Below, in pieces: positions 42,990 through 52,200 of a stretch of 64,000 nt of DNA (positions are counted from its first letter, which is position 1; each line of letters begins with the position of its first letter). A program made the position numbers and the translations under genes. The notes under the pieces were generated by a model. It saw only the letters and a program-made list of their open reading frames with translations. It had not been told where the DNA came from and did no database searches. The stretch is from Limnohabitans sp. Rim28 (lineage in GTDB: Bacteria; Pseudomonadota; Gammaproteobacteria; Burkholderiales; Burkholderiaceae_C): positions 1-64,000 of the forward strand of contig NZ_ALKN02000008.1 in the NCBI RefSeq assembly GCF_000293865.2. Reading direction: 5' to 3'.

Positions 42990-44284
42990 ACCAACTGCTC
43001 CAGCGCAAAGGTGTCAAACGCCGATTCGCGCTGGCGGATCAGGTGAGCGCGTGTGCCATCGACCAGGATCTCGGCCGCACGACCCCGGGTGTTGTAGTTG
43101 CTGGCCATGCTCATGCAGTAAGCGCCAGCGGAGAGCACCGCCAGCGTGTCGCCGGTCTGCACCACCAGTTGTCGGTCGCGGCCGATCCAGTCACCGCTTT
43201 CGCACACAGGGCCGACCACGTCGTACAGCACACTGTCGCCAGCATCTGCCCCCCATCGCGGTGTGACCGGCACGATTTGGTGAAAGGCTTGGTACATGGC
43301 AGGACGGGGCAGGTCGTTCATGGCAGCATCGACGATGCAAAAGTTCTTTTGCTCGCCTGGCTTGAGGTACATGACCTCGGTCAAGCACACGCCAGCATTG
43401 CCCACCAAAGAGCGACCGGGCTCGATCATGAGCTGGCGCTGGCCGTAGCCACGCGCATCGAGTTTGGCCAAGAGCTGCGCCCACAGCGCGTCGGCTTCAG
43501 GGGGGGTGTCGCCGTTGTAGTTGATGCCCAAGCCACCCCCAAAATCGATGTGGTGGATCGGAATGCCAGCGGCTTCGATCTCCGCGACCAAGTCGAGCAC
43601 GCGGTCCATGGCGTCCAGGTAGGGCGTGGTGTCGGTGATTTGCGAGCCAATGTGGCAGTCAATGCCCACCACGTGCAGCCCCGGCAAGCTGGCGGCATGG
43701 CGGTAGGCGCGCAATGTGTCTTCGTGCGCGATGCCAAATTTGTTGCCTTTGAGGCCTGTCGAGATGTAAGGGTGCGTTTTGGGATCCACATTGGGGTTGA
43801 CGCGCAGGCTGACCGGTGCTTTTTTGCCAGCACTGACGGCCACTTGGCTGAGCACATCCAGCTCGGCTTCGCTTTCGACGTTGAAGCAGCCAATGCCGAT
43901 TTGCAGCGCTTGTTTCATTTCGGCGCGGGTTTTGCCAACGCCAGAAAAGATCACTTTGGCCGGATCGCCACCTGCTGCCAAGACGCGGGCCAACTCACCG
44001 CCCGAAACGATGTCAAAGCCGCAGCCTGCATCGGCAAAAACTTGCAACACCGCCAGGCTGGAGTTGGCCTTCATGGCATAGCAAATTTGTGCTTGGCGTC
44101 CGGCAAAGCCGCGCTGGTAAGCACCCAGGGCCGACAACATGGCGGCTTTGGAGTACACAAACAAGGGGGTGCCGTACTCACGGGCCAAATCTGACAAGCG
44201 CACGCCTTCCACCATCAGTTCATCGTTTTGGTAGGCGATGTGCGGTTGTCCGGGCAAGGTTTTGAGGGCGGCAGGGGCGTTCAT
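42986..44284 (-). CDS. lysA: diaminopimelate decarboxylase
   Basis: A 432-residue PLP enzyme making lysine from meso-diaminopimelate. PLP lysine in ICYAMKANSS (Lys72), HIDFGGGLGINY at about 245, EPGRSLVGNAG and the C-terminal CESGDWIGRDRQL. Normal length. It is coupled to lptM by a 4-bp overlap, a common arrangement in betaproteobacteria and gammaproteobacteria. Confidence 0.96.
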   Translation of the reverse strand: MNAPAALKTLPGQPHIAYQNDELMVEGVRLSDLAREYGTPLFVYSKAAMLSALGAYQRGFAGRQAQICYAMKANSSLAVLQVFADAGCGFDIVSGGELARVLAAGGDPAKVIFSGVGKTRAEMKQALQIGIGCFNVESEAELDVLSQVAVSAGKKAPVSLRVNPNVDPKTHPYISTGLKGNKFGIAHEDTLRAYRHAASLPGLHVVGIDCHIGSQITDTTPYLDAMDRVLDLVAEIEAAGIPIHHIDFGGGLGINYNGDTPPEADALWAQLLAKLDARGYGQRQLMIEPGRSLVGNAGVCLTEVMYLKPGEQKNFCIVDAAMNDLPRPAMYQAFHQIVPVTPRWGADAGDSVLYDVVGPVCESGDWIGRDRQLVVQTGDTLAVLSAGAYCMSMASNYNTRGRAAEILVDGTRAHLIRQRESAFDTFALEQLV

Positions 44285-44574
44285 CGTGTGGCGGCATCAG
44301 AGGCCGAAGGTGAGGTCAAAAAGTGGGTGTCGGGTGCCACCGAAGGAGGCGGACGTAGCGTTGGCATCAGGGTGGATGAGTCAGGTGCCCGGCGCTGAGT
44401 TTGTCCCGTCGATGGGTCATGCCAGGGGTTCAGTGACTGGGGCAAAGTAGCCCTGTTCACAGAAGCGGGTGAATCCGGTGCGCGCAAAGGACCCTTTTGG
44501 CCACAGCCGCTCAATACGGCCGCACTGCCAACAAGGACAAGCGTGGTGACTAAAATCTTCTGTACCTTCAACAT
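44281..44574 (-). CDS. lptM: LptM (YifL) small lipoprotein
   Basis: A 97-residue lipoprotein with signal and lipobox [11 protein letters not shown], the hallmark CGQKGPL of LptM, which helps oxidise and mature the LptD translocon. After the conserved 10 residues the tail is long and Pro/Ser/Thr-rich, longer than in E. coli. ATG 44574 is chosen; the frame runs upstream into the region antisense to cyaY. Divergent from cyaY by only 12 bp. Confidence 0.88.
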   Translation of the reverse strand: MLKVQKILVTTLVLVGSAAVLSGCGQKGPLRAPDSPASVNRATLPQSLNPWHDPSTGQTQRRAPDSSTLMPTLRPPPSVAPDTHFLTSPSASDAATR

Positions 44575-44586
44575 GCAGCGATTGTA

Positions 44587-44916
44587 ATGACCGACCTCGA
44601 ATTTTTGGACCAAGCTGAACGCCTGTTGGCGGGGATAGAAAACAGCTGCGACACGCTGAACGACGATGCCGATGTGGACATTGACAACCAGCGCGTGGGG
44701 GGCATGGTGACGCTGACCTTTGCCAACCGCAGTCAGATCATCGTCAATTTGCAAAAACCTTTGCATGAGGTGTGGCTGGCTGCACGTTGCGGTGGTTTTC
44801 ACTACAAGTTCGACGGCACGGTTTGGCAAGACACCAAGGGCCAGGGCGAGTTTTGGCACAGCTTGTCGCGTTATGCCTCAGAGCAGTCTGGCAAGCCCTT
44901 GGTTTTCAAGCCCTGA
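44587..44916 (+). CDS. cyaY: iron-sulfur assembly protein CyaY (frataxin)
   Basis: A 109-residue frataxin homologue. Acidic first helix ([15 protein letters not shown] and [11 protein letters not shown]) binds iron, followed by the beta sheet [21 protein letters not shown], then [15 protein letters not shown]. It modulates IscS-based cluster assembly. Normal length. Confidence 0.95.
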   Translation: MTDLEFLDQAERLLAGIENSCDTLNDDADVDIDNQRVGGMVTLTFANRSQIIVNLQKPLHEVWLAARCGGFHYKFDGTVWQDTKGQGEFWHSLSRYASEQSGKPLVFKP

Positions 44917-44939
44917 CGCGCCTGGCACCTCGGCTGCCA

Positions 44940-47330
44940 TCATTGGCGGAACAGATCCAGAATGCGCCTTTTTTCATCGACAGGCGGCATGCTGCCGGGC
45001 TTGGATCCCCCACCCACAGGCTCCATGCCCAAGGCGCTGACGCCCGCATCCCCGGTGAACTCGGCGTAAGCCCAGTCCCCGCCAGATTGCACCACACCTT
45101 CTGGCACACGCAGTGTGGTCGATGGCTGGGTTTGTAAAGCGGTCTCCATGAATTTGATCCAGACCGGCAGACTCAGTCCACCGCCAGTTTCACGGTCACC
45201 CAATTTGCGGGGTGTGTCGTAACCGATCCAGACCACGGCCGCCATATTGGGGTGGTAACCCGCAAACCAGGCATCCATGGCATCGTTGGTGGTGCCTGTT
45301 TTGCCGTAAACATCTTGCCTTTTCAAGAGAGATTGCGCGCGAGCCGCAGTGCCTGAGCGCGTGACTTCTTGCAGCAAGCTGCTCATGACAAAAGCGTTGC
45401 GTTCGGGAATGGCACGGGGGACATCCTCGGTGGGTGCTTTGGGGGGGCTTTCCACCAAAACACGATTTTTGTAATCGGTGATGCGTGTGATCAGGTGGGG
45501 GCGCACCAAGTAGCCGCCATTGGCAAATACGGAATAGCCCGTGGCCATTTGCATGACCGTGACAGAGCCTGCACCCAGCGCCATGGTGAGGTAGGGTGGG
45601 TGCTTGTCTTCGTCAAAACCAAAACGCGTGACCCATTCTTGGGCGGCGCGAGGCCCTACGGCTTGCAAGATGCGGATGGACACCATGTTTTTGGATTTGG
45701 CCAAGCCGGTGCGCATGCTCATGGGACCGTCAAATTTGCCGTCGTAATTTTTGGGTTCCCAGGGTTGGCCGCCGGTCACGCCACCGTCAAAAAACAGCGG
45801 CGAGTCGTTGATTTGTGTGGCAGGACGAAGACCGGCTTCGAGAGAGGCGGAGTAAATAAACGGCTTGAAGCTTGAGCCGGGTTGGCGCCAAGCTTGGGTG
45901 ACGTGGTTGAACTTGTTTTTGGCAAAGTCGAACCCGCCCACCAAGGCCCTGATGGCGCCAGTCTGAGGCGTCATGGCGACCAAGCCGCCTTCGACTTCAG
46001 GCAACTGCGTGATTTCCCAGTTGCCGTTGGCTGCTTGGACGATGCGAATCACGGCGCCTTTGCGGATTTGCTTGGACGATGGGGCTTTGTCCGACAGCCC
46101 GGATTGGGCGGGCACCAGTCCGGCGCCTGTGATGGTGATTTGTTCGCTGTTTTGGCGAACCACCACCACTTTGGTGGGCGAAGCCTGCAGCACCACGGCC
46201 GACATGACGTCACCATTGTCCGGATGGTCTTCCAGGGCGTCGTCAATGGCGTCTTCAGCCAGTTTGGGATCGTTGGGCAGTTGGATGAACTTCTCTGGAC
46301 CCCGGTAAACCTGCCGGCGTTCAAAGTCCATCAGGCCCTGCCGCAGCGCGCGGTAGGCGGCCATTTGCTCGGCCGATTGCAAGGTGGTGTAGACGTTGAT
46401 GCCGCGTGTGTAGGTCTCTTCGCCGTACTGCGAATAGACCATTTGCCGCACGGTTTCGGCCACAAATTCAGCGTGCAAATTTTTCCTGTCGGCAGCTGAG
46501 CGAAGGCGCAAAGGCTCGGCTTTGGCCACCGCAGCTTGTTTGGCGGTGATGTAGCCGTTTTCTTCCATGCGCTCAATGATGTACAGCTGACGCGAACGAG
46601 CGCGTTTGGGATTCACGATCGGGTTGAAGGCCGAGGGCGCTTTGGGCAAGCCCGCCAACATGGCGGCTTCTGCGATGGTGATGTCCTTCAGCGCTTTGCC
46701 AAAGTAAGCTTCTGAAGCCGAGGCAAAGCCATAAGCCCTGTTGCCCAAGAAGATCTGGTTCATGTAGATCTCCAGAATCTGATCTTTGGTCAGCAAATGC
46801 TCCAGCTTGTAGGTCAGCAAAATTTCATAAATTTTGCGGGTGTAGGTTTTCTCAGACGAGAGGTAAACATTGCGCGCCACCTGCATGGTGATGGTGGAGG
46901 CGCCTTGGCTTTTGAGTCGGCCCATGTTGGCGATACCTGCCCGCAAAATGCCCAAATAGTCCACGCCGCCATGTTGGTAAAAGCGGTTGTCTTCGATCGA
47001 CAAAACCGCGTCTTTCATGACTTTGGGAATGTCTTTGATGGGGGTGAGGTTGCGGCGCTCTTCGCCAAACTCGCCCATCAACTGGCCATCGGCCGTGAAG
47101 ACCCGAAGCGGCAGTTTGGGTTTGTACTCGGCCAGGTCCGAGATATCGGGCAAGTTGGGGTAGGCCATGACCATGGCCACACCGACCACCATCAACAGAC
47201 TGGCCAGTCCTGCGGCCAGCAGTCCGGCGGCCCATAAACCCATCTTGAAAATCAACGCAACCCAGCCTGAAGATGTGTTGGCGCCTGTGGGCGGGTTGGA
47301 GGGCGTTGCGGGCTTGTCTTTGGAGGGCAT
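44940..47330 (-). CDS. mrcA: penicillin-binding protein 1A (class A)
   Basis: A 796-residue bifunctional peptidoglycan synthase. One N-terminal membrane helix, a glycosyltransferase domain with AVLSIEDNRFYQHGGVDYLG (about 87-106) and RNVYLSSEKTYTRKI, an OB-like insertion, then a transpeptidase with SSFK (in RQPGSSFKPFIY), SKN and KTGTTNDA. Divergent from a pilM-like gene set, as in E. coli (mrcA with hofMNOPQ) and other Proteobacteria. Confidence 0.96.
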   Translation of the reverse strand: MPSKDKPATPSNPPTGANTSSGWVALIFKMGLWAAGLLAAGLASLLMVVGVAMVMAYPNLPDISDLAEYKPKLPLRVFTADGQLMGEFGEERRNLTPIKDIPKVMKDAVLSIEDNRFYQHGGVDYLGILRAGIANMGRLKSQGASTITMQVARNVYLSSEKTYTRKIYEILLTYKLEHLLTKDQILEIYMNQIFLGNRAYGFASASEAYFGKALKDITIAEAAMLAGLPKAPSAFNPIVNPKRARSRQLYIIERMEENGYITAKQAAVAKAEPLRLRSAADRKNLHAEFVAETVRQMVYSQYGEETYTRGINVYTTLQSAEQMAAYRALRQGLMDFERRQVYRGPEKFIQLPNDPKLAEDAIDDALEDHPDNGDVMSAVVLQASPTKVVVVRQNSEQITITGAGLVPAQSGLSDKAPSSKQIRKGAVIRIVQAANGNWEITQLPEVEGGLVAMTPQTGAIRALVGGFDFAKNKFNHVTQAWRQPGSSFKPFIYSASLEAGLRPATQINDSPLFFDGGVTGGQPWEPKNYDGKFDGPMSMRTGLAKSKNMVSIRILQAVGPRAAQEWVTRFGFDEDKHPPYLTMALGAGSVTVMQMATGYSVFANGGYLVRPHLITRITDYKNRVLVESPPKAPTEDVPRAIPERNAFVMSSLLQEVTRSGTAARAQSLLKRQDVYGKTGTTNDAMDAWFAGYHPNMAAVVWIGYDTPRKLGDRETGGGLSLPVWIKFMETALQTQPSTTLRVPEGVVQSGGDWAYAEFTGDAGVSALGMEPVGGGSKPGSMPPVDEKRRILDLFRQ

Positions 47331-47516
47331 AGGTGGTTGGCTGGGGCAGACTGCAAAGTACAGGCTGCTTCACATTATAAAAAAACAGAGGCCTGGCTTG
47401 GGGGCAATCTTCTGCTTAATGAGCTATTTGGTAATAAAAAAATAAGAACAAAACCCGTATTCATGTTACAAAACATGTCCAAACAGACTTGTGATGACTT
47501 CTCAAAGGGGCACAGC
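47331..47516. promoter_or_regulatory. mrcA/pilM divergent promoter region
   Basis: This spacer is AT-rich around 47430-47480 and contains a perfect inverted repeat, CATGTT-ACAA-AACATG, at 47462-47477, some 40 bp before the pilM-like start. TTGGTAATAAAAAAATAAG around 47429 may include promoter elements. Function inferred from position only. Confidence 0.35.
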
Positions 47517-48269
47517 ATGCAGTTTGCGACATGGCTTGAGCAACGTATGGGGTGGCGATCCACCAAGCAAGCTTGGGGCTTGGCGCCGGCCCATCAAGGG
47601 TGGTGGTTGTTGGGGCTCAGTCAAGAGGCTTCTCGCCTGATGGGCGTGCACACGGTTCAGTTCTTGTCAGGTGAGTTGGAAGATGACGATCAGCTCGGCG
47701 TTTCGCACGGCTTGCGCCAAAGTGGCGCCATTCGAGGTGCTTTTCAGGGGCGCCACCGCGTCAGTATGGGCCTGGCCATGGACCAAGTGGTGGGTGGTGT
47801 TTTGGCCATTCCAGTGGGTCTTGGGTCAGCCGATTGTGAAGCCGAAGTCCAGCTTGAGGCGGCGCGTTCATTGGACCTTGAGCCGCAAGACATCAGCTTT
47901 GATTGGGAAATGACCCCTTTGTCAGCAGGGGCCGCTGAGCAGCAGTTGCGATGGGTGGCGTGCACCAAAGGGTCCATAGAGCGCTTCAACCAATGCGTTC
48001 GCCGTGCAGGCTGGCAGTTGGCCAGTGTGGAGCCCGAGGTGCAGGCCGCTCAAAGAGCCGCTTCTTGTCTGTGTGGTGGTTTGTCTGTTTTGTTGACGCG
48101 TCCTGTACAAGACTGGCAATTTGACCTTGCCCTGCTGCCAGGCACCGATGTGCTGGACACTGCTTTGCGCAGCCCTCTGAACCTGGACCCAGCCCTGCAA
48201 GAGGCGCTCCAAAGTCCGGCTGGCCCTCGCTTGGTGGCGGCTGGTTTGGCGCTGAAAGCTTGGACATGA
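47517..48269 (+). CDS. PilM/HofM/ComA-like pilus assembly protein
   Basis: A 250-residue protein first in the four-gene pilus/DNA-uptake set next to mrcA. Its place matches HofM of E. coli (259 residues) better than full-length PilM (about 350). Actin-like nucleotide motifs are not evident; AAQRAASCLCGGLSVLL near residue 180 could be a remnant of one. ATG 47517 is chosen for its AAAGGGG ribosome site at 6-nt spacing; earlier in-frame starts exist. It overlaps the next gene by 4 bp. Confidence 0.65.
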   Translation: MQFATWLEQRMGWRSTKQAWGLAPAHQGWWLLGLSQEASRLMGVHTVQFLSGELEDDDQLGVSHGLRQSGAIRGAFQGRHRVSMGLAMDQVVGGVLAIPVGLGSADCEAEVQLEAARSLDLEPQDISFDWEMTPLSAGAAEQQLRWVACTKGSIERFNQCVRRAGWQLASVEPEVQAAQRAASCLCGGLSVLLTRPVQDWQFDLALLPGTDVLDTALRSPLNLDPALQEALQSPAGPRLVAAGLALKAWT

Positions 48270-48943
48270 GTTTGTCCTGGAATCTGTTGAACTACCCAGC
48301 GCTACACCAGCAGCGCCGAAGACGACACCGCATCCTCACCACGCTCGCCGGCTTGGCCATGGGGGCATGGATGGCCGGCATCAGCGTGTGGGCGATTGAA
48401 AAATCCGTGCAAGGTTTGCGCGTCCAACAGACCGAGCTGCAGGCCCAGTGGCTGGCGTCCAGTCGGCAGCAGAAGTTGGCGCAGCAAAGCGTTGCTGAAC
48501 AAGACCGCAATCGCCAACAAACACAGCACCTTTGGCAAATCGCACAGCAACACCATGTATGGACAGGGTTGAACGAAGCCTTGCACAGCGAGGTCCAAAA
48601 CGCGACATGGCGACTGACGCGTTTGCAACTGGAGCCCGGAAAACTGGAGCTCAGTGGTTGGAGCCGCGACTTTGACACCTTGAAATCTTCAAGGCATCGG
48701 TTGATGGCCCAGCTGCAAGCGCACTGGCCGAAATCCGTGATGCCAGCAGCCGACTCGCATGCGACGCCCGGTTCAGCCCCCACCGAGTGGGTTCGACAAA
48801 CCAGCGTCAACATCCCACCAGGGCCAGCCCTGGACGGTGCAACACACCCTCAGGGGGTGGAGTTCGTCTGGGTCAGTCCATGGCCTAAGTTCAAACCGCT
48901 GACAGCGGGCGTTCAAAGCGTGGCCAAAGGTGATGAGCGATGA
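48266..48943 (+). CDS. PilN/HofN-like inner-membrane protein
   Basis: A 225-residue bitopic protein. It begins with SWNLLNYPALHQQRRRRHR, a PilN-type cytoplasmic segment that binds PilM, and continues with a membrane helix (LTTLAGLAMGAWMAGISVWA) and a coiled coil (about 50-85). The periplasmic domain contains TWRLTRLQLEPGKLELSGWS and is typical of PilN. Coupled by overlaps on both sides. Confidence 0.75.
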   Translation: MSLSWNLLNYPALHQQRRRRHRILTTLAGLAMGAWMAGISVWAIEKSVQGLRVQQTELQAQWLASSRQQKLAQQSVAEQDRNRQQTQHLWQIAQQHHVWTGLNEALHSEVQNATWRLTRLQLEPGKLELSGWSRDFDTLKSSRHRLMAQLQAHWPKSVMPAADSHATPGSAPTEWVRQTSVNIPPGPALDGATHPQGVEFVWVSPWPKFKPLTAGVQSVAKGDER

Positions 48944-49983
48944 ACAACCTGGCTTGGCTGCGTGCTCGGTGGGTTGCTTGGGGTGTGGGAGGGCCTGATG
49001 GGGGCATTCGCGTGCGGGCGCAGTTGCGGTGGTGGGCGCGTCGCTGGGGGTTTGCGGTGGCGGCATGTTGGCTGGCCTGGGCCTTGGGCCTGTGGCTGCA
49101 CGCGCCTATTTGGTGGACACGTGCGCAGCTCAAAAACGACGTGCAGGCCTTGCAAACCAAATTGTTTGCAGCACCGGTGTTGCAGCCCCAAGTTGCAGGG
49201 CCTGTGCAGTCAGAGGATCTCTCTCGTCTGCCAACAGCTGACCAACAAGAACTGCTTTGGACGCATGTGCAAAACACTTTGGCGCAACATGGGGTCAGCT
49301 TAATGGGCATGCAGCCCGTCAATGATCTGGTGCTGGCGCCATTGTCCAGTCAGGCCATGTCATTGCGTTTACAAGCCCGTTTTGAAAATTGGGCGGGGGC
49401 GTGGGCTTCGCTCGCCAGCATGGGGCCCATCTGGTCGATGGATCGTTTGCGGGTGGTGCCCAGTTCCGGCAAGTTGGGTGCAGACATCGAGGTGGTCTGG
49501 CGTGTCTGGTTCCAACCTGGAAGGTCTGGTGCTGCCGAGCAAGGGTCGTGGTTGGCTGTTGAACCACCCGCGAGGCCTCAGGCCATGCTTCAAAACGGAT
49601 CGGCATCGATTTTTGATGGGCCTTTTCACAGGCGCCCAAAGGTGGACCCAGAGGCGCCAAAGGGTGTTCTGCCGTCCACTGGCGCGCTTGTGGAGGGGGT
49701 GTCCGAATCTGCGGTTGTCCCGGATCCCTTGCCCCCAACACTGATCTTTTCAAGCGAACCCGAGCGTTTGCCCATGTTGCCCCTGCGCGTGATCGGCATC
49801 TGGCGGCAAGGAGAGCAGGCTGAAGCTGTGGTGGCCAACGCCACACATTGGTTTCGTATCCAAGAGGGGCGACAGCTCAGTTTAGAGGGGCATCGGGTCT
49901 GGCGCATTGGCCGAGATGGCATTGAAGTGCGTGATGCAAGCGGTCGCCACCAGTCGATAGCGATGGAGGTCAGAGGGCCATGA
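48940..49983 (+). CDS. PilO-PilP-like fusion protein
   Basis: A 347-residue protein that seems to combine two pilus subunits. Residues about 1-180 read as PilO: a membrane helix around GFAVAACWLAWALGLWLHA, a coil, and a ferredoxin-like periplasmic domain. After a low-complexity linker (about 190-270), the final 75 residues (LPMLPLRVIGIWRQGEQAEAVV, then GRDGIEVRD) match the PilP beta domain that contacts the secretin. A separate pilP lipoprotein gene is missing, which supports the fusion. Overlaps the secretin gene by 4 bp. Confidence 0.6.
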   Translation: MNNLAWLRARWVAWGVGGPDGGIRVRAQLRWWARRWGFAVAACWLAWALGLWLHAPIWWTRAQLKNDVQALQTKLFAAPVLQPQVAGPVQSEDLSRLPTADQQELLWTHVQNTLAQHGVSLMGMQPVNDLVLAPLSSQAMSLRLQARFENWAGAWASLASMGPIWSMDRLRVVPSSGKLGADIEVVWRVWFQPGRSGAAEQGSWLAVEPPARPQAMLQNGSASIFDGPFHRRPKVDPEAPKGVLPSTGALVEGVSESAVVPDPLPPTLIFSSEPERLPMLPLRVIGIWRQGEQAEAVVANATHWFRIQEGRQLSLEGHRVWRIGRDGIEVRDASGRHQSIAMEVRGP

Positions 49984-51443
49984 AATTCAAGCATGCACGG
50001 TCTGGTCCTTGGCGCCTGTATGGGTCTGCGCTGCATGGGCTGGCATGGCTCAACCTCAGTGGTTTGCTGATGGCGCAAACGGCCGTGCCCACAGTCCCCA
50101 GCCTGTCTTTGGCAGCCACCGCATCGCAACCCGAACCCACTTTGCCCAAGGCCGATCAACCGATCAGTCTGAATTTTCAAGATGTGCCCCTCAAAACCTT
50201 GTTGCAGGTGTTTGCCGATTTCTCGGGCTTGAACCTGGTGGCTGGGGACGGGGTGAGCGGGCAGGTGACCGTGCGCTTGTCCGATGTGCCGTGGCCTCAA
50301 GCCTTGAACATCGTTCTGCAGGCCAAAGGATTGGCTTACCGCCTGGATGGGCGGGTCTTGTGGGTGGCGCCCCAAGATGAATGGGCATCGCGTGAAAAAA
50401 AGCAATGGGAATCCCGCGCGGCTTTGGAGGCGGTCAGTCCCTTGCAGATCCTGTCGGTTCGACTCCAACACGCGCGTGCAGGTGATTTGGCCCAGCGCCT
50501 GCAGGGGGGCGCACCTGGTGGATTGGCTGGCGTGGGTGGACGCATGCTGAGCGTTCGAGGCAGTGTGTTGTTTGACCCGCGCACCAACCAGTTGTTCGTG
50601 TCCGATGTGCCGTCGCGTTTGGTGCATGTGGAGGCCTTGATTCAGCGCTTGGATGTGCCGGTTCGGCAGGTCATGATCGAGGCCCGAATCGTGGAGGCCG
50701 AACGGCAATTCGGCGAATCTTTGGGGGTTCGCCTCGGTGCCGGTTTGGCCATGCCTTTGCAACTGCATGGCAGCAGCAACACTGTAGCGCTGGGTGCGAC
50801 CAATGCGGTGGTGGGGCCTGGCGTGGTCACGGGCAATCAGGTCAGGTTGCCGGCAGGCAATGCGGGTCAAACCCTTCAAACGCCGTCCACTTTTGCCGTG
50901 TCCTTGTTCAATGCGGCGGCAGACCGTTTCATCAATGTCGAAATATCGGCCTTGGAAGCCGATGGGCGGGGCAAGGTGGTCTCGCGCCCCCGGGTGGTGA
51001 CGGCTGACCAGACCAAGGCCCTGATAGAGCAAGGCACCGAGTTGCCTTACCAGACGGCCTCGGCGAGTGGGGCGACATCGATCACGTTTCGCAAAGCCAA
51101 TTTGAAGCTGGAGGTGACGCCGCAAATCACCTCTGACGGTTCTGTGGTGCTGGATGTGGACGTCAACCGCGACAGCGTGGGCCAGATCACCCCGGCGGGT
51201 TTTGCCATCAACACCAAGCACGTCAAAACGCAGGTCAGGGTGGAAGATGGGGGCACGGTGGTGTTGGGCGGCATTTACGAAGAGACCGATCGGGACAACG
51301 AGGCCAGGGTGCCGGGCTTGGGCCGTGTGCCGGGCCTGGGTTGGTTGTTCAAAAATCGCGATCTGGCGCAGCGCAACAGCGAACTGTTGATTTTTTTGAC
51401 GCCCCGCGTCATGGCCGACGCCCCGGCAGTGGCCACACCTTGA
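49980..51443 (+). CDS. pilQ: type IV pilus/DNA-uptake secretin (PilQ/HofQ-like)
   Basis: A 487-residue outer-membrane secretin. Signal peptide at about 12-37, a short N0/STN domain (LNFQDVPLKTLLQVFADFSG) and an N1 domain (LFVSDVPSRLVHVEALIQRLDVP). The C-terminal secretin barrel has VSRPRVVTADQTKALIEQG and the signature GGTVVLGGIYEETDRDNEARVPGLG. It lacks the AMIN domains of long PilQ proteins and so resembles HofQ or ComE. It closes the pil set; aroK follows, as in E. coli. Confidence 0.9.
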   Translation: MKFKHARSGPWRLYGSALHGLAWLNLSGLLMAQTAVPTVPSLSLAATASQPEPTLPKADQPISLNFQDVPLKTLLQVFADFSGLNLVAGDGVSGQVTVRLSDVPWPQALNIVLQAKGLAYRLDGRVLWVAPQDEWASREKKQWESRAALEAVSPLQILSVRLQHARAGDLAQRLQGGAPGGLAGVGGRMLSVRGSVLFDPRTNQLFVSDVPSRLVHVEALIQRLDVPVRQVMIEARIVEAERQFGESLGVRLGAGLAMPLQLHGSSNTVALGATNAVVGPGVVTGNQVRLPAGNAGQTLQTPSTFAVSLFNAAADRFINVEISALEADGRGKVVSRPRVVTADQTKALIEQGTELPYQTASASGATSITFRKANLKLEVTPQITSDGSVVLDVDVNRDSVGQITPAGFAINTKHVKTQVRVEDGGTVVLGGIYEETDRDNEARVPGLGRVPGLGWLFKNRDLAQRNSELLIFLTPRVMADAPAVATP

Positions 51444-51575
51444 AAGTCACTTGGCTGGCTGTGGTGTTCTGGGCGCTTGTGGTCAGGCATGCGCCAAAGG
51501 GTCGAATACACTTGCCCGACTTGCTGTTACGCCTGCCCCCAACAGGTGCTTTTTGTTTTTGGTCAGAGACTTCAC

Positions 51576-52163
51576 GTGCGCATCATCTTTGTGGGCCTTC
51601 CGGGCTCGGGAAAAACCACCATCGGCCGGCAATTGGCTCGGCGATTGGGCGTGCCTTTTGTGGACTCGGACCATGTGATCGAACACCGCTTGGGCTGCTC
51701 AATTCGTGAGTTTTTTGCGCGCGAGGGAGAAGACCGGTTTCGGGATGTGGAGCAACAGGTATTGGACGACCTGAGCAACACGCACCAAGGCGTGATCGCG
51801 ACCGGCGGAGGTGCTGTTTTGCGCGAAGTCAACCGCCAGCATTTTCATGACCGGGGACAGGTCATTTACCTCCGTTCCACGCCTGAGGATGTGTTTCGCC
51901 GTGTGCGCCATGACAACGCGCGGCCTTTGTTGCAGGTCGATGACCCGCTCAAGCGCTTACGCGATTTGTATGCCACCCGGGACCCTTTGTACCGCGAGGT
52001 GGCGCATTTTGTCATCGAGACCGGACGGCCTTCGGTGGCCACCTTGGTCAACATGATCGTGATGCAATTGGAGTTGGCAGGTCATTTGCCTGCCCATCCG
52101 CCAGCTTCTGAGCCATCACCCACCTCCGACCCCAACTTCAGACCCATCCCCGGTCCACGTTGA
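51576..52163 (+). CDS. aroK: shikimate kinase
   Basis: A 195-residue kinase phosphorylating shikimate in the aromatic amino acid pathway. Walker [12 protein letters not shown] (about 5-15), [20 protein letters not shown], and the TGGGAVLRE shikimate motif. A Pro-rich tail ends it. GTG 51576 gives the expected N-terminus; no ATG lies near, and upstream starts would add a Cys-rich stretch not found in the family. Followed by aroB in the usual order. Confidence 0.93.
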   Translation: MRIIFVGLPGSGKTTIGRQLARRLGVPFVDSDHVIEHRLGCSIREFFAREGEDRFRDVEQQVLDDLSNTHQGVIATGGGAVLREVNRQHFHDRGQVIYLRSTPEDVFRRVRHDNARPLLQVDDPLKRLRDLYATRDPLYREVAHFVIETGRPSVATLVNMIVMQLELAGHLPAHPPASEPSPTSDPNFRPIPGPR

Positions 52164-52200
52164 GCTGCGCCGCGACCCAAAACCCCTACACTTGGGGGCT

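Noticed and set aside
51477..51575. N-terminal extension of aroK with a [11 protein letters not shown] cluster
   Set aside because: The Cys cluster looked like a zinc knuckle, but shikimate kinases start at the Walker A strand, and GTG 51576 gives that start; the region is probably a leader.
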